In this document: positions 11,632 to 20,005 of the stretch, one piece after another | Numbering within the stretch: position 1 is the first letter of the stretch | How the letters are laid out: each line of letters starts with the position of its first letter | NCBI RefSeq assembly: GCF_000172155.1 | Contig: NZ_ABIZ01000001.1 | Span: 5,675,105-5,739,104 of the forward strand | Direction: 5' to 3' | DNA from: Verrucomicrobium spinosum DSM 4136 = JCM 18804 | Lineage (GTDB): Bacteria; Verrucomicrobiota; Verrucomicrobiia; Verrucomicrobiales; Verrucomicrobiaceae | DNA: 64,000 bases | The notes under the pieces: generated by a model | What the model was told of the DNA's origin: nothing | What the model saw: the letters and a program-made list of their open reading frames with translations, nothing else | Database searches by the model: none | Translations under genes and position numbers: made by a program

Positions 11632-14061
11632 TCAAGCGGCTTGAGAGTTGGTGCAACCTAGCGATCTGGCTTCTGAAGCAGAGGCACGCATGTCGGCTGC
11701 GCGAAGAAGAGTTTCGAAAAATGCCAAAGCGAATGGTCCGAAGGCGTCACGCAGAGCGACTGTTCGAGCAAGCCAGGATGGCCCCTTGATTCCTTCACCG
11801 AGATGCATGAAGCTCAGATCAAGAACGGTTGGGTGAGTGGTAAGGCCTGGGATCGCAGGTAATTCGTCGCGATCCCACACACCCCTAGCGAAGAGGCGCT
11901 CGGGTTCGCTTCCGTCGCCTTTCTCATCAGGCAGCGAGCGAATGGAGAGGCGTACCTTTCCATGATGCGCAGCAATGATATAGGCAATGAAATCGCAATA
12001 CTCAACTTTGGGATTGCTGGCGAGCCAGGCGAGAGCGGAGGCAAGTTCATGACGGAAGCCAATGCGACCTTCAGGGAGACGGCGCGATTTATCCTCAGAC
12101 TTCGCCTGGAATGTGCCATCAAGCCCCGATGCATCGCCGCAGAGGAGGGTTTGGAAGATTTCATGCGTCTTTCCCACATCGTGCCAGAAAGCGGCAATGT
12201 GGAAAGCTGCGGCGAGCGGGGCATCGAGGCCCAACGCCGCGACGAGAGCATCTGTTTGGGTGACGACATTCTTCACATGCGCGTCATAGGAGAGCCAGTA
12301 GCCTTTGCGGGAAAGAGGATCATCCTTGTAGGATTCCTCGCTATTTGTGTTGGGGAGTAGCGGTTTGAGGCGGTCCTTCGCATCACCAGTCCAACCGAGC
12401 TCGTCATGATAACCGCCGCAGTCTGTGGCTATGAGATATATGGCACCAGAGCGGGCGTAGTCAGCAGCCTCCCAGCGTTCTTCCAAAGCATTCCAGGTCC
12501 AGACGCGGCCTTTATTGTTCTTAATGAACTTGGCGGCCTCCTGTCGTGGCACGCGACAGAGTTCGTGCCGTGCGGGTGCAGGCTCTTTCTCGGTGGGCAC
12601 CGCTTTTTCCGAGATATCCCGCCAGAAGAATTGCACGTCATTGTCCTCTCCGTCTCGAATGTACCGCGAGATGTCGAGATCCTGACCACAAAGGTCTGGG
12701 GTTGTGTCAAACAGGTCCAGCAAGTCGCGACGACGGATAACGGGGCGGATCACAGGCACTTCTGCCACGCTCACACCCGAAAGCGACTGCGGCCCCACGT
12801 CATTGAGCTTCTGGAGCGCTGCTCGGGACCGCGCCAACTCCTCGATAGAATACGGCAGCACGAGTTCGTCCTTTTCATCCTTAGGAGCGACATCCACCCA
12901 GATGAATTCGGCATCTGCAATGTCGCCATAGCGATTGCAGCGACCGATGCGCTGCACGATCGAAGACCAAGGAGCCAACTCGGAGATCAACAGCCTGGCC
13001 GAGACATCCACTCCGGCCTCCACAGCTTGGGTCGCGATGACAATGCGATCCCCTTTGCCAAAGAGCACCTTGGAATGACGTTCCCGGTCCACTGGCCGGA
13101 ATCTGGAGTGGATCAGTGCGATATTTTCCGATTTGACCCCAAGCCGCTTGTCCCGAAGCGCAGCATAAAGTTTCCTCGCCCGGATCACCCTGTTGACAAC
13201 GACCAGAGTGAGGGTGCCCTCAACATGCTTGTCTTTGATCAAACTGGCCAGCTCTTTGGCATGCGCGTCTTTGGTCTTCGATTCGAGGACATATCTGGAC
13301 TTAGTGACAGGCTTCCTAGCTTCGACTTTTTGCCGAACGGCGTCAGATTGGAGCTCCTCGATTGAAAGCTCAACTTTGGGCCAGCCTTCCGCAGGCACGG
13401 GATGATCTACGGTAGCCAGACGCCCATTTTCCAAAGTAGCACTCATCCACCAAGTAGGGCAGCGCCCTTCCTTTTTCCACTGAGCCAGGTGTCGAAAGCC
13501 GTCGAGTTGCGCACTCGTCTCCACACCTACCCCCATCAACTGCGTCTCATCAAGCCCCCAGAGGCAGTCATTGTTCAGCAAGCCGAAGTGCATGGGCCAG
13601 CGGTAGCGGCTCATGCCGTAGCCGCGGTTCAAGGCACGACTGAGGAGCATGTCCTGCGTGCCGATGAGAATGGCGTTCTCCTCTGGGTACAGGTCCCAAT
13701 CCACGGTTTCCTCGCCCCCCATCAAGATATGGAGGCCGACTTTGCCTGTGTGACCTTTGTCCGCCTTCGGGTCCCATTCCCTGTTTCCCATCTCCTTGAG
13801 CCAGTGCCGGCAACAATCTCTTGTCTGCTCTACGAGCGTCCTCATAGGCAGGCAGTACACCAGGCGGCGCGGCCACTTGGGATCCTGCAGGTGCACGCGG
13901 TTGTAGAGCCACGCCATCACGACGGCAGCGGTTTTACCCAAGCCCGTGGGCACGGAAATGAGGCGGGACTCGCACTCGCTCTCCGCCAGGCGTTGCTGGT
14001 AGTCATAGGGGGAGCGCCCCGAATTGAGCTGAGCAAAAAAGTCTGGAAATGATTGGCTCAT
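11632..14061 (-). CDS. cas3: Cas3 helicase-nuclease with C-terminal HD domain (type I-U/I-G)
   Basis: Single-strand DNA translocase and nuclease recruited by Cascade to degrade the target. Helicase motifs are present: Walker A VPTGLGKT (37-44), motif II variant LDETQ (170-174) in place of DEAH, SAT (207-209), and motif VI QRIGRCNR (370-377). The HD nuclease lies after the helicase, as in type I-U/I-G: DAH at 593-595, FWHDVGK at 625-631, FRHE at 669-672 and AAHHGK at 697-702. At 809 residues it looks complete. It starts 18 bp after a small unknown gene that probably shares its promoter, and is the first recognised gene of the cas operon. Confidence 0.95.
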   Translation of the reverse strand: MSQSFPDFFAQLNSGRSPYDYQQRLAESECESRLISVPTGLGKTAAVVMAWLYNRVHLQDPKWPRRLVYCLPMRTLVEQTRDCCRHWLKEMGNREWDPKADKGHTGKVGLHILMGGEETVDWDLYPEENAILIGTQDMLLSRALNRGYGMSRYRWPMHFGLLNNDCLWGLDETQLMGVGVETSAQLDGFRHLAQWKKEGRCPTWWMSATLENGRLATVDHPVPAEGWPKVELSIEELQSDAVRQKVEARKPVTKSRYVLESKTKDAHAKELASLIKDKHVEGTLTLVVVNRVIRARKLYAALRDKRLGVKSENIALIHSRFRPVDRERHSKVLFGKGDRIVIATQAVEAGVDVSARLLISELAPWSSIVQRIGRCNRYGDIADAEFIWVDVAPKDEKDELVLPYSIEELARSRAALQKLNDVGPQSLSGVSVAEVPVIRPVIRRRDLLDLFDTTPDLCGQDLDISRYIRDGEDNDVQFFWRDISEKAVPTEKEPAPARHELCRVPRQEAAKFIKNNKGRVWTWNALEERWEAADYARSGAIYLIATDCGGYHDELGWTGDAKDRLKPLLPNTNSEESYKDDPLSRKGYWLSYDAHVKNVVTQTDALVAALGLDAPLAAAFHIAAFWHDVGKTHEIFQTLLCGDASGLDGTFQAKSEDKSRRLPEGRIGFRHELASALAWLASNPKVEYCDFIAYIIAAHHGKVRLSIRSLPDEKGDGSEPERLFARGVWDRDELPAIPGLTTHPTVLDLSFMHLGEGIKGPSWLARTVALRDAFGPFALAFFETLLRAADMRASASEARSLGCTNSQAA

Positions 14062-14079
14062 AAATCTTCTGAAATCGGT

Positions 14080-14355
14080 CTAAATCACTTCTCCATCACG
14101 CGAACGCTCCCCAAGTGGAACGGCCATTGTTCCCCACAATGTCTCCGGTGAATCGCCAGCTTCGGTGATCTCGACCTCTCTGGAGGAGGGAGAAATGCCG
14201 CGTGGCAGCACCACCGGAATCAACTCGCTTTGGCCACCGACCGTGAGAGTCACCATCCCCCGCCCAGATGGCCAGAGAGAGGGCTCGGCAAGGATCAGAA
14301 AGTCCGGCCCCATCTGGGAAACGAGCCAGTGTGAGCTCTCCACCTGTAGAGTCAT
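14080..14355 (-). CDS. Small hypothetical protein heading the cas operon
   Basis: I do not recognise this protein for certain. The 91-residue product from the ATG at 14355 reads as a compact, beta-rich soluble protein (SQMGPDFLILAEP, then a VTLTVGG strand). In-frame ATGs at 14397 and 14442 would add 14 or 29 residues that look less protein-like, so I chose 14355. A competing frame (14557-14096) encodes low-complexity sequence and is less likely. It sits 18 bp upstream of cas3 in the same direction. It could be a cas-associated gene or an unrelated gene whose promoter now drives the operon. Confidence 0.5.
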   Translation of the reverse strand: MTLQVESSHWLVSQMGPDFLILAEPSLWPSGRGMVTLTVGGQSELIPVVLPRGISPSSREVEITEAGDSPETLWGTMAVPLGERSRDGEVI

Positions 14356-14628
14356 ATGGACCACCGTTGAACAACCCGGGGAAGGAGGAACGCTCATTCT
14401 GAAGAAACCGGCATGGCAGAGAGTTGCGCACAATACGCTCAATCCCGGAGCTCATCCAATATAGAAGCCTCAAAGTCACGAAATTACTCCACACAAATTC
14501 ATTGTGGAGAAAAGGGCAGCGAACTGTCAATGCATTCATGATGTCTTGCGCATTCAAGTCGGCTCAGGGATCGCAAGACACCCGTTGCCAACATTAATTA
14601 AGACATGTAAACTATCTTCACTCCCTCG

Positions 14629-14657
14629 TAAAAGAGGTCGTGAGTCGTGCTCTTTTA
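14629..14657. promoter_or_regulatory. Inverted repeat upstream of the WYL regulator, candidate operator
   Basis: Perfect 8-bp arms TAAAAGAG (14629-14636) and CTCTTTTA (14650-14657) flank a 13-base centre made of the direct repeat GTCGTG-A-GTCGTG. It lies 36 bp before the WYL-protein ATG, in the 337-bp region between two divergent transcripts (WYL gene to the right, cas operon to the left). That is a natural place for an autoregulatory operator; binding is inferred. Confidence 0.4.
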
Positions 14658-14692
14658 TTCCACACAGTTTCACGTGTCAATCGTTTTTTACG

Positions 14693-15574
14693 ATGGGTAA
14701 CAACACCAACCCTTCCCAGTGGGCCGCTTTGGAGCGCCTCCGGTTCATCGAGCGCAGCGCCTGGTGGCGGGGCATGGTGAACCGGAATGACCTACAGCAA
14801 GTGTATGGCGTCTCCCAGGCCCAAGCCTCGGCGGATCTCCAAAAGTACCTGGAACTCAATCCCACGGCGCTCAACTACAGCCTGAAACGCAAGCGCTACG
14901 AAGGCACGCCAACCATGAAATGCGTGCTGCACCGGCCCCAGCTTGAGGAAGCGCTCAGTCAGTTCCTCGAACCCGCCTCGTCGGGAGGCGCTGGTGGATG
15001 GGGCGGCTCCCTATTGGGAGGAGCACTCGAATCCCCAGCCTCTGAGGCCACAAGCCACGCCGGGACGCGGGTGGCAGGAGTGGGCCTGCCCCAGCGGACC
15101 GCGCTACCGGCCGTGCATCGCGCCATCTTTCTGGCCACCTTGCAGGAACTGCGAGTGCGGATCCACTACCTCTCGCTCACTCAACGCCGACCCGGCTGGC
15201 GCTGGATCACCCCTCACGCCTTTGCCCATGATGGCTACCGCTGGCACGTCCGCGCCTGGTGCGAGGAAAACAAGGCCTACCGCGATTTTGTGCTGGGCCG
15301 GATCAAGGAAACCGAGTGGCCCACCCTGCCGGCGGGACGACTGGAGCCGGATGCCGAGTGGCACGCATGGCTCACTCTGAATCTGGTGCCCAACCCGGCG
15401 CTCTCCCAGGAACAGCAGGAGGCAGTGAAGGCGGACTACGATCTCAAATCCGGGCGGATGAGCCTGCAGGTGCGCCAGGCCATGCTGGAGTACACCCTGG
15501 CCCACCTGCGGCTCCCCTCCCAGCATGGGAAGAAACCCACTCCATTCCTGGTGCTGGATGAGCGGGAGAAATGA
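14693..15574 (+). CDS. WYL-domain transcriptional regulator, divergent from the cas operon
   Basis: The 293-residue product has an N-terminal winged-helix-like DNA-binding part (about 10-60: VNRNDLQQVYGVSQAQ) and a WYL domain in the second half (about 145-205: RVRIHYLSL, then RWITPHAFAHDGYRW-like strand and FVLGRI). WYL domains are ligand-sensing modules of bacterial regulators, and several control CRISPR or other defence loci. I chose the ATG at 14693 because the reading frame's first ATG (14504) would add 63 residues without domain character, in DNA holding the inverted repeat. A Gly/Ala-rich linker of about 35 residues separates the two domains. Its place next to the cas operon, facing away, suggests it controls that operon and itself. 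Confidence 0.85.
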   Translation: MGNNTNPSQWAALERLRFIERSAWWRGMVNRNDLQQVYGVSQAQASADLQKYLELNPTALNYSLKRKRYEGTPTMKCVLHRPQLEEALSQFLEPASSGGAGGWGGSLLGGALESPASEATSHAGTRVAGVGLPQRTALPAVHRAIFLATLQELRVRIHYLSLTQRRPGWRWITPHAFAHDGYRWHVRAWCEENKAYRDFVLGRIKETEWPTLPAGRLEPDAEWHAWLTLNLVPNPALSQEQQEAVKADYDLKSGRMSLQVRQAMLEYTLAHLRLPSQHGKKPTPFLVLDEREK

Positions 15575-15814
15575 GGAAACCACTGATAGGCACTGATGGC
15601 ACACTCATTTGAAAACCACCCCGGGGCCGGATCTGGTTTTTGCGTGTTTCAGCCGTAGATTCATTCCGATGACATCACCGGGCCACCTCCGGCATCTGGC
15701 CGTTGCAGGGCGGGCTCCGCGCCAACGATGGGACAGGCGATGGCATTTGCAGGCAAGCAGACCTTTTCATCCTGCGGTAAGCGAGACCCGTTCACCCCTC
15801 TCTGTCCGCTCACC

Positions 15815-16282
15815 ATGTCTGAACGCATCCTCATCCTCTACGGCACCGTCACTGGGAACTCTGAATACTGCGCTGAGAAGGCCGCCAAACAGGCCCGGGC
15901 CCTGGGCTTCGACGTGAGGCTGGAGAGCATGCTGGACGCTCACCCGGAGGTGCTCACCGAGCACAAGACCGCCCTCCTGGTGGTGAGCACCTACGGGGAT
16001 GGCGAGCCGCCCGATGGCACCGAGGACTTCTTTGAAGCGGTGGTCACCAATCAACGCTTGTCCCTCCCAGCTCTCCGCTTCTCCGTGCTCGCGCTGGGGG
16101 ATACGTCCTACGACCAGTTCTGCAAATGCGGCAAAGACTATGACGCCGCCCTGGAGGCCGTGGGCGGCACCCGGCTCCATCCGCTGGTGGAGTGCGACAC
16201 CGACTACGACGAGCCCTGTGACGCCTGGATCGCCGGCGTTTTCAAAGCACTCGCTGAGCCCCGGCAGGCTCTCGCCGCCTAG
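15815..16282 (+). CDS. Flavodoxin-domain protein
   Basis: Short-chain electron carrier of 155 residues. The FMN phosphate loop is clear (YGTVTGNSE, 8-16), followed by STYGDGEPPD and LGDTSYDQFC, which contact the isoalloxazine ring. The closest relatives by motif are the flavodoxin domains of sulfite reductase and P450 reductase, here without the FAD/NADPH part. I chose the ATG at 15815; an earlier one at 15728 adds 29 residues that would disrupt the N-terminal strand. The next gene (99 bp away, same strand) is HemS-like. A flavodoxin could donate electrons for heme degradation, which is an inference from proximity. The 240 bp upstream (15575-15814) holds nothing I recognise. Confidence 0.88.
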   Translation: MSERILILYGTVTGNSEYCAEKAAKQARALGFDVRLESMLDAHPEVLTEHKTALLVVSTYGDGEPPDGTEDFFEAVVTNQRLSLPALRFSVLALGDTSYDQFCKCGKDYDAALEAVGGTRLHPLVECDTDYDEPCDAWIAGVFKALAEPRQALAA

Positions 16283-16381
16283 GCGCGAGGAAACTCTGGA
16301 CGAATCAGGCCCGCATGCCCGGACAGACACTCCGTCCGCTCTGGCTCACCTCCCAATCCCCTTCCAACCAGACTCCCAACC

Positions 16382-17404
16382 ATGGATGCTGAGGCTGAGC
16401 GCAGCGGCCGGGTGGCCTACAGCTTTCCCGCCGGCACCTTCGATCTTCAACAGACCCAGGGCAACCTGTGCCTGGCCAGTGAGGACGGCAGCACCACCTA
16501 CGTGGGCCTGCGCCTCCAGTGGGTGCGGTTGTTCGAGATGGTGCGGCACTTGCATGTCGTGCTAGGAGCCGCCGCCTCGGGCCCGATCAGCCTGGCCGAC
16601 ACCTGGGAGCGCCCGGATTTCACCTTGTTTCCCGGAACCGGATGCCTGTACGATCTGGAGTCAGCCGCAGAGATCAAATGGCACCACCTCGCCTCCGCCA
16701 TCGCCGTAGTGGATGATCACGGTCACCAGCAAACGGCCAGCATCCAGTTCTTTGACCGCCAGGGCCGGGGCTGCCTCAAGCTCATGCTCACCAACTTCTC
16801 GGATCTGGACGCGTTCGACCGGCTCGTGAAGAAGCACGCCGTGCCATTTGATTCCGGCATGGAACCGGAAGCCCCCCGCGGATCAGACTGCAAGCCGGCT
16901 GCAAAGGTGGCAGATGCCGATCTCGTCCGCCGGCTCTGGCGCGACGCCGCCCGCTCCCGCCCCGATGACCTTCTTCCCGGATTGTCCCGCTTCCAGCGCC
17001 GGGAAGCCCTCCCGCTCTTGGGCGACGATCTGGCCTGGGACTGCCAAGGCATGGTCGTCATGCGCGCCCTGGAGATAGCGACCGCCCAGAGCATCCCCCT
17101 ACGCTGCGCCGTGAACAATCAGGGCGTCTTCCTGCCCGCCCCCTTCACTCCCACGCACGGGCATCCCTGTGAAGCTGGACTCACATTCTTCAGCCCCTTT
17201 TCCCAACTCACGCTGCGGCACAACCGCGAGCCCTGGGAGGCCTGGGCCACCCGTCATAGTTCCTGGCCCATCCAGTCCCCGCTCACGCTGGAGATCTACG
17301 ATGACGCCGGACAGCTCTGCAGCACCCTCAGGCCGGCAGCGGAAGCCAGCGACATCCAGGTACACGCCTGGAACTCGGTATTGAAGAGTCATCGCCAGAT
17401 GTAG
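16382..17404 (+). CDS. HemS/HmuS-like heme-utilisation protein
   Basis: Cytoplasmic heme-binding or heme-degrading protein of the HemS/ChuX type. The 340-residue length fits HemS (about 345), which has two repeated halves. In the first half SIQFFDRQGRGCLKLML resembles the family's QFFD-x-G-x-(A/C)-x-K signature, and the second half contains a related block (NQGVFLPAPF, then AGLTFFSPF). The similarity is by pattern and is weaker in the second half, so residues that bind heme cannot be named with confidence. It follows a flavodoxin gene on the same strand. A small dyad (CTCACA/TGTGAG, 17413-17430) follows the stop, without a T-tract. Confidence 0.6.
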   Translation: MDAEAERSGRVAYSFPAGTFDLQQTQGNLCLASEDGSTTYVGLRLQWVRLFEMVRHLHVVLGAAASGPISLADTWERPDFTLFPGTGCLYDLESAAEIKWHHLASAIAVVDDHGHQQTASIQFFDRQGRGCLKLMLTNFSDLDAFDRLVKKHAVPFDSGMEPEAPRGSDCKPAAKVADADLVRRLWRDAARSRPDDLLPGLSRFQRREALPLLGDDLAWDCQGMVVMRALEIATAQSIPLRCAVNNQGVFLPAPFTPTHGHPCEAGLTFFSPFSQLTLRHNREPWEAWATRHSSWPIQSPLTLEIYDDAGQLCSTLRPAAEASDIQVHAWNSVLKSHRQM

Positions 17405-17440
17405 GCCCTATTCTCACACGAAACTGTGAGGCGAGATATC

Positions 17441-18051
17441 GTGGCTGCGTTTGTAAAAACGCGGTCAGGAGCGGGTGGCTTGGAGGAAGCGTGACCTTCT
17501 GCATGCCACACGGCCGCTTGGACCATCCGCATGGTCACCCATGCAGCCACGACTGATCTGTGGCGGCAGTCATTTGTGGCTGCGTTTGTAAAAACGCGGT
17601 CAAGCCCGCTGAGAAGCCGACAACGCCAGCAAACCCTCCCTCGGCCACAGCACCCAACACATTCTCACGAATGCATCCACGAGCATCGGTCCGGCCGACA
17701 AGCTCCTCACCACGCCAAAGCCCAGACAGCTCGTAGCTGCGCTTGTAAAAGCGCGGTCAGGAGCGGGTGGCTTGGACGAATCGTGACCTCCTGCATGCCA
17801 CACGACCACTTGGCCCCTCCGCATGGTCACCCATGCAGCCACGACTGATCTGTGGCGGCAGGCATTTGTGGCTGCGTTTGTAAAAACGCGGTCAAGCCCG
17901 CTGAGAAGCCGACAACGCCAGCAAACCCTCCCTCGGCCACAGCACCCAACGCATTCTCACGAATGCATCCACGAGCATCGATCCGGCCTGCAAGCTCCTC
18001 ACCACGCCAAAGCCCAGACAGCTCGTGGCTGCGTTTGTAAAAACGCGGTCA
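17441..18051. repeat. Five copies of a 27-bp hairpin element
   Basis: Copies lie at 17441-17467, 17576-17602, 17733-17759, 17868-17894 and 18025-18051, all in the same orientation. The core is GCGTTT-GTAA-AAACGC, extended by a G-T and a C-G pair. Copy 3 has GCGCTT-GTAA-AAGCGC: both arms changed together, keeping the stem. That compensatory change argues the hairpin itself is selected or copied as a structure. This is a REP-like intergenic family. Confidence 0.75.
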
Positions 18052-18055
18052 GGAG
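17441..18055. repeat. Tandem 292-bp repeat (about 2.1 copies)
   Basis: Unit 1 is 17441-17732, unit 2 is 17733-18024, and a partial third copy runs to about 18055. The spacing of exactly 292 bp holds for every shared block. Each unit contains two hairpin elements. The units differ at scattered positions, so the duplication is not brand new. Reading frames inside (for example 17531-17848 and 17823-18107) begin identically because of the repeat and show no protein character. The stretch 17405-18093 has no gene. Confidence 0.85.
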
Positions 18056-18093
18056 AAGCCCCCTCTTTCCGCCTCCCCCACCACAAAACAAAA

Positions 18094-18117
18094 AAGCACG
18101 GCGGTGAGGCCGTGCTT
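18094..18117 (-). terminator. Rho-independent terminator of the rpsD operon
   Basis: A 9-bp stem (AAGCACGGC / GCCGTGCTT) with a 6-base loop is followed on the minus strand by TTTTTTGTTTTG. It lies 42 bp past the rpsD stop and ends the ribosomal transcript. Confidence 0.85.
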
Positions 18118-18158
18118 CTTTGAAAGGGAGGAAGTGAGTTCTCTCGAACTCAAATCGA

Positions 18159-18770
18159 CTAGCGGGAGTAGAGTTCCACCACCAGCTGCTCGTTCACGAA
18201 CACGTCGATCTCTTCACGCTCGGGGGAGCGGTTGACGGTGCCCGTGAGCTTGTCGCGATCCACGGTCATCCAGTCCGGGGAATTCACGCCCTGGGTGAGA
18301 TCGAGGAAACGGTTGGCCAGCTGCTGGGAGCGAGCGGTGCTCTTGACGGCGACCACGTCGCCAGCCTTGATCTGGGCGCTTGCGATGTTGCAGCGCTTGC
18401 CGTTCACGGTCACGTGACCATGACCCACCATCTGACGGGCGGCGAAGCGGCTGTTGGCGAAGCCCATGCGGTACACCACGTTGTCCAGACGCTGCTCGAG
18501 CATCTGAAGAAGGATGGTACCGGTCACGCCTTTACGGCGGGAGGCTTCGGCGAAGAAGCGGCGGAACTGCTTTTCAAGAACACCGTAGGTGTGGCGGAGC
18601 TTCTGCTTCTCAGCAAGAGCGATGCCGTAGTCGGAGAGCTTGCGGCGGGTGTTGCGCGCGCCGTGCTGACCAGGCGGGAAGTTGCGCAACTCAAGGGCCT
18701 TGGAAGGGCCGAAGAGGGCCACGCCAAAACGGCGGGCAATTTTTTCTTTGGGACCAGTGTAACGAGCCAT
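18159..18770 (-). CDS. rpsD: 30S ribosomal protein S4
   Basis: Primary 16S rRNA-binding protein that nucleates assembly of the small subunit body. At 203 residues it is full length: the N-terminal region (MARYTGPKEKIARRFG), the S4 domain core (LEQRLDNVVYRMGFANSRFAAR-type helix, then VNGKRCNIAS), and the C-terminal VELYSR. The N-terminal zinc-binding cysteines found in some S4 proteins are absent, so this is the cysteine-free form. It is the last gene of the rpmJ-rpsM-rpsK-rpsD cluster. A terminator follows directly, and rpoA, which follows S4 in many bacteria, is not here. Confidence 0.98.
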   Translation of the reverse strand: MARYTGPKEKIARRFGVALFGPSKALELRNFPPGQHGARNTRRKLSDYGIALAEKQKLRHTYGVLEKQFRRFFAEASRRKGVTGTILLQMLEQRLDNVVYRMGFANSRFAARQMVGHGHVTVNGKRCNIASAQIKAGDVVAVKSTARSQQLANRFLDLTQGVNSPDWMTVDRDKLTGTVNRSPEREEIDVFVNEQLVVELYSR

Positions 18771-18803
18771 GACAGATAAGGTGGGTGCAGCAACGGGCTG
18801 AGT

Positions 18804-19376
18804 TTAGACGCGGCGCGCCTTGGGAGGACGGCAACCGTTGTGCGGCACCGGGGTCACGTCTTTGATGACGGTGATTTCAATGTTCAGAGCCTGGACGGCA
18901 CGCACAGCGGACTCACGGCCGGAGCCAGGTCCCTTGAGGCGCACTTCCACTTCACGAAGACCGTGACCCATGGCCTGACGGCAGGCATCTTGGGACACCA
19001 CCTGGCCGGCGTAGGCCGTGCCTTTGCGGGAGCCCTTGAAGCCCATCTTGCCGGAGCTGGACCAACCAATAAGGTTGCCATTGCGGTCGGTGACGGACAC
19101 CTGCGTGTTGTTGAACGTCGCGGTGACGTGAACAATGCCGCTGGAGACGTTTTTGCTGCCCTTGGCCTTGATGATTTTGGGCGCTTCGGGAGCACCGCCT
19201 TCAAGGCTCAGGAAGACATCATTGATGGTCTTCGGCTTTTCCTTCTCCTTCTCAGCAGGAGCGGCGGCGGCTGCCGGCGCTGCGGCTGCAACGGGAGCCG
19301 CAGCTTCAGGAGCAGCGGGTGCGGGGGTCACAGGCTCAACAGCGGGCTCTGCGGGTGTCACATTTTCTTCGGACAT
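18804..19376 (-). CDS. rpsK: 30S ribosomal protein S11 with Ala/Pro-rich N-terminal extension
   Basis: S11 lines the mRNA exit region of the 30S platform. The conserved core runs from about residue 70 ([21 protein letters not shown]) to the typical C-terminus ([17 protein letters not shown]). Standard S11 is about 129 residues; this one is 190, the excess being a 60-residue N-terminal tail rich in Ala, Pro and Glu ending in a Lys/Glu patch (EKEKEKPK). An ATG 9 bp earlier (19385) is an alternative start; either way the tail is in frame with no later ATG before the core. It lies between rpsM (33 bp) and rpsD (33 bp). The tail could be a flexible surface extension. Confidence 0.96.
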   Translation of the reverse strand: MSEENVTPAEPAVEPVTPAPAAPEAAAPVAAAAPAAAAAPAEKEKEKPKTINDVFLSLEGGAPEAPKIIKAKGSKNVSSGIVHVTATFNNTQVSVTDRNGNLIGWSSSGKMGFKGSRKGTAYAGQVVSQDACRQAMGHGLREVEVRLKGPGSGRESAVRAVQALNIEITVIKDVTPVPHNGCRPPKARRV

Positions 19377-19409
19377 GGTATGCAATGAAATTTGAAATCA
19401 GCCCGAGGG

Positions 19410-19805
19410 TTACACCTTGCCGGACTTGGCATTCGGGTTGCGCTGGATGCCCACGGTCTTGCGCTTGCCCTTGCGGGTGCGGGAGTTGGTCTTGGTGCGC
19501 TGGCCACGAACCGGCAGCCCACGACGATGGCGGGTGGCGCGGTAGCAGTTGATGCTCGTCAGGCGCTTCATGTGTGCACCCAACTCACGACGAAGGTCGC
19601 CTTCCACCACAATGCCTTTGGCGGCAACGATGCGGCTGATCTCAGCAAGCTGTTCGTCAGAAAGTTCGCCCGCACGAATGTTCGGGTCGATACCAGTTTC
19701 AGCAAGGATCTTCCTCGTCAGAGAGGGACCAATGCCATAAATGTAAGGAAGCGATGCTTCGATGCGCTTCTCGTTAGGGATTTCTACTCCAAGCAAACGT
19801 GCCAT
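19410..19805 (-). CDS. rpsM: 30S ribosomal protein S13
   Basis: Head protein of the small subunit that contacts the P-site tRNA and 50S. The 131-residue product begins MARLLGVEIPNEKR and includes the helix-two-turns-helix (YIYGIGPSLTRKIL) and the basic C-terminal tail (RGQRTKTNSRTRKGKRK). I chose the ATG at 19805: a longer frame starting at 19910 would run back through rpmJ. It is 29 bp downstream of rpmJ and 33 bp upstream of rpsK, all on one transcript. Confidence 0.98.
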   Translation of the reverse strand: MARLLGVEIPNEKRIEASLPYIYGIGPSLTRKILAETGIDPNIRAGELSDEQLAEISRIVAAKGIVVEGDLRRELGAHMKRLTSINCYRATRHRRGLPVRGQRTKTNSRTRKGKRKTVGIQRNPNAKSGKV

Positions 19806-19834
19806 ATTCGTACGTGTTGTGTCAGTGAATGAGA

Positions 19835-19948
19835 TTAACCTTGCCGCTGCTTGTGCCGCGGGTTCTTGCAGACAACGCGCACGGTGCCCTTGCGCCGAAT
19901 GACACGGCAAGACTCACAAAGGCGTTTGACGGAGGGACGGACTCGCAT
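19835..19948 (-). CDS. rpmJ: 50S ribosomal protein L36
   Basis: A 37-residue protein, [14 protein letters not shown] at the start and NPRHKQRQG at the end. Cys11, Cys14, Cys27 and His32 form the zinc ribbon, so this is the zinc-binding form of L36. It is the first gene of the S13-S11-S4 cluster, the order found in the alpha operon of many bacteria. Too short for routine gene finding but unmistakable. Confidence 0.97.
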   Translation of the reverse strand: MRVRPSVKRLCESCRVIRRKGTVRVVCKNPRHKQRQG

Positions 19949-20005
19949 GTTGAGGGGTGGTGGAAACAGTCCCGCACCAAGTGTTAGCGGGGCGGGGAGT
20001 CGGCA

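Noticed and set aside
14096-14557. 153-codon frame upstream of cas3 as the true gene
   Set aside because: Its sequence is Gly/Arg-rich and irregular, while the frame at 14080-14355 has regular strand-like hydrophobic spacing and sits closer to cas3.
17531-18107. Two similar reading frames beginning with the same peptide (at 17531 and 17823)
   Set aside because: The similarity is due to the 292-bp tandem repeat; composition is not that of a protein, and frames break at different points.
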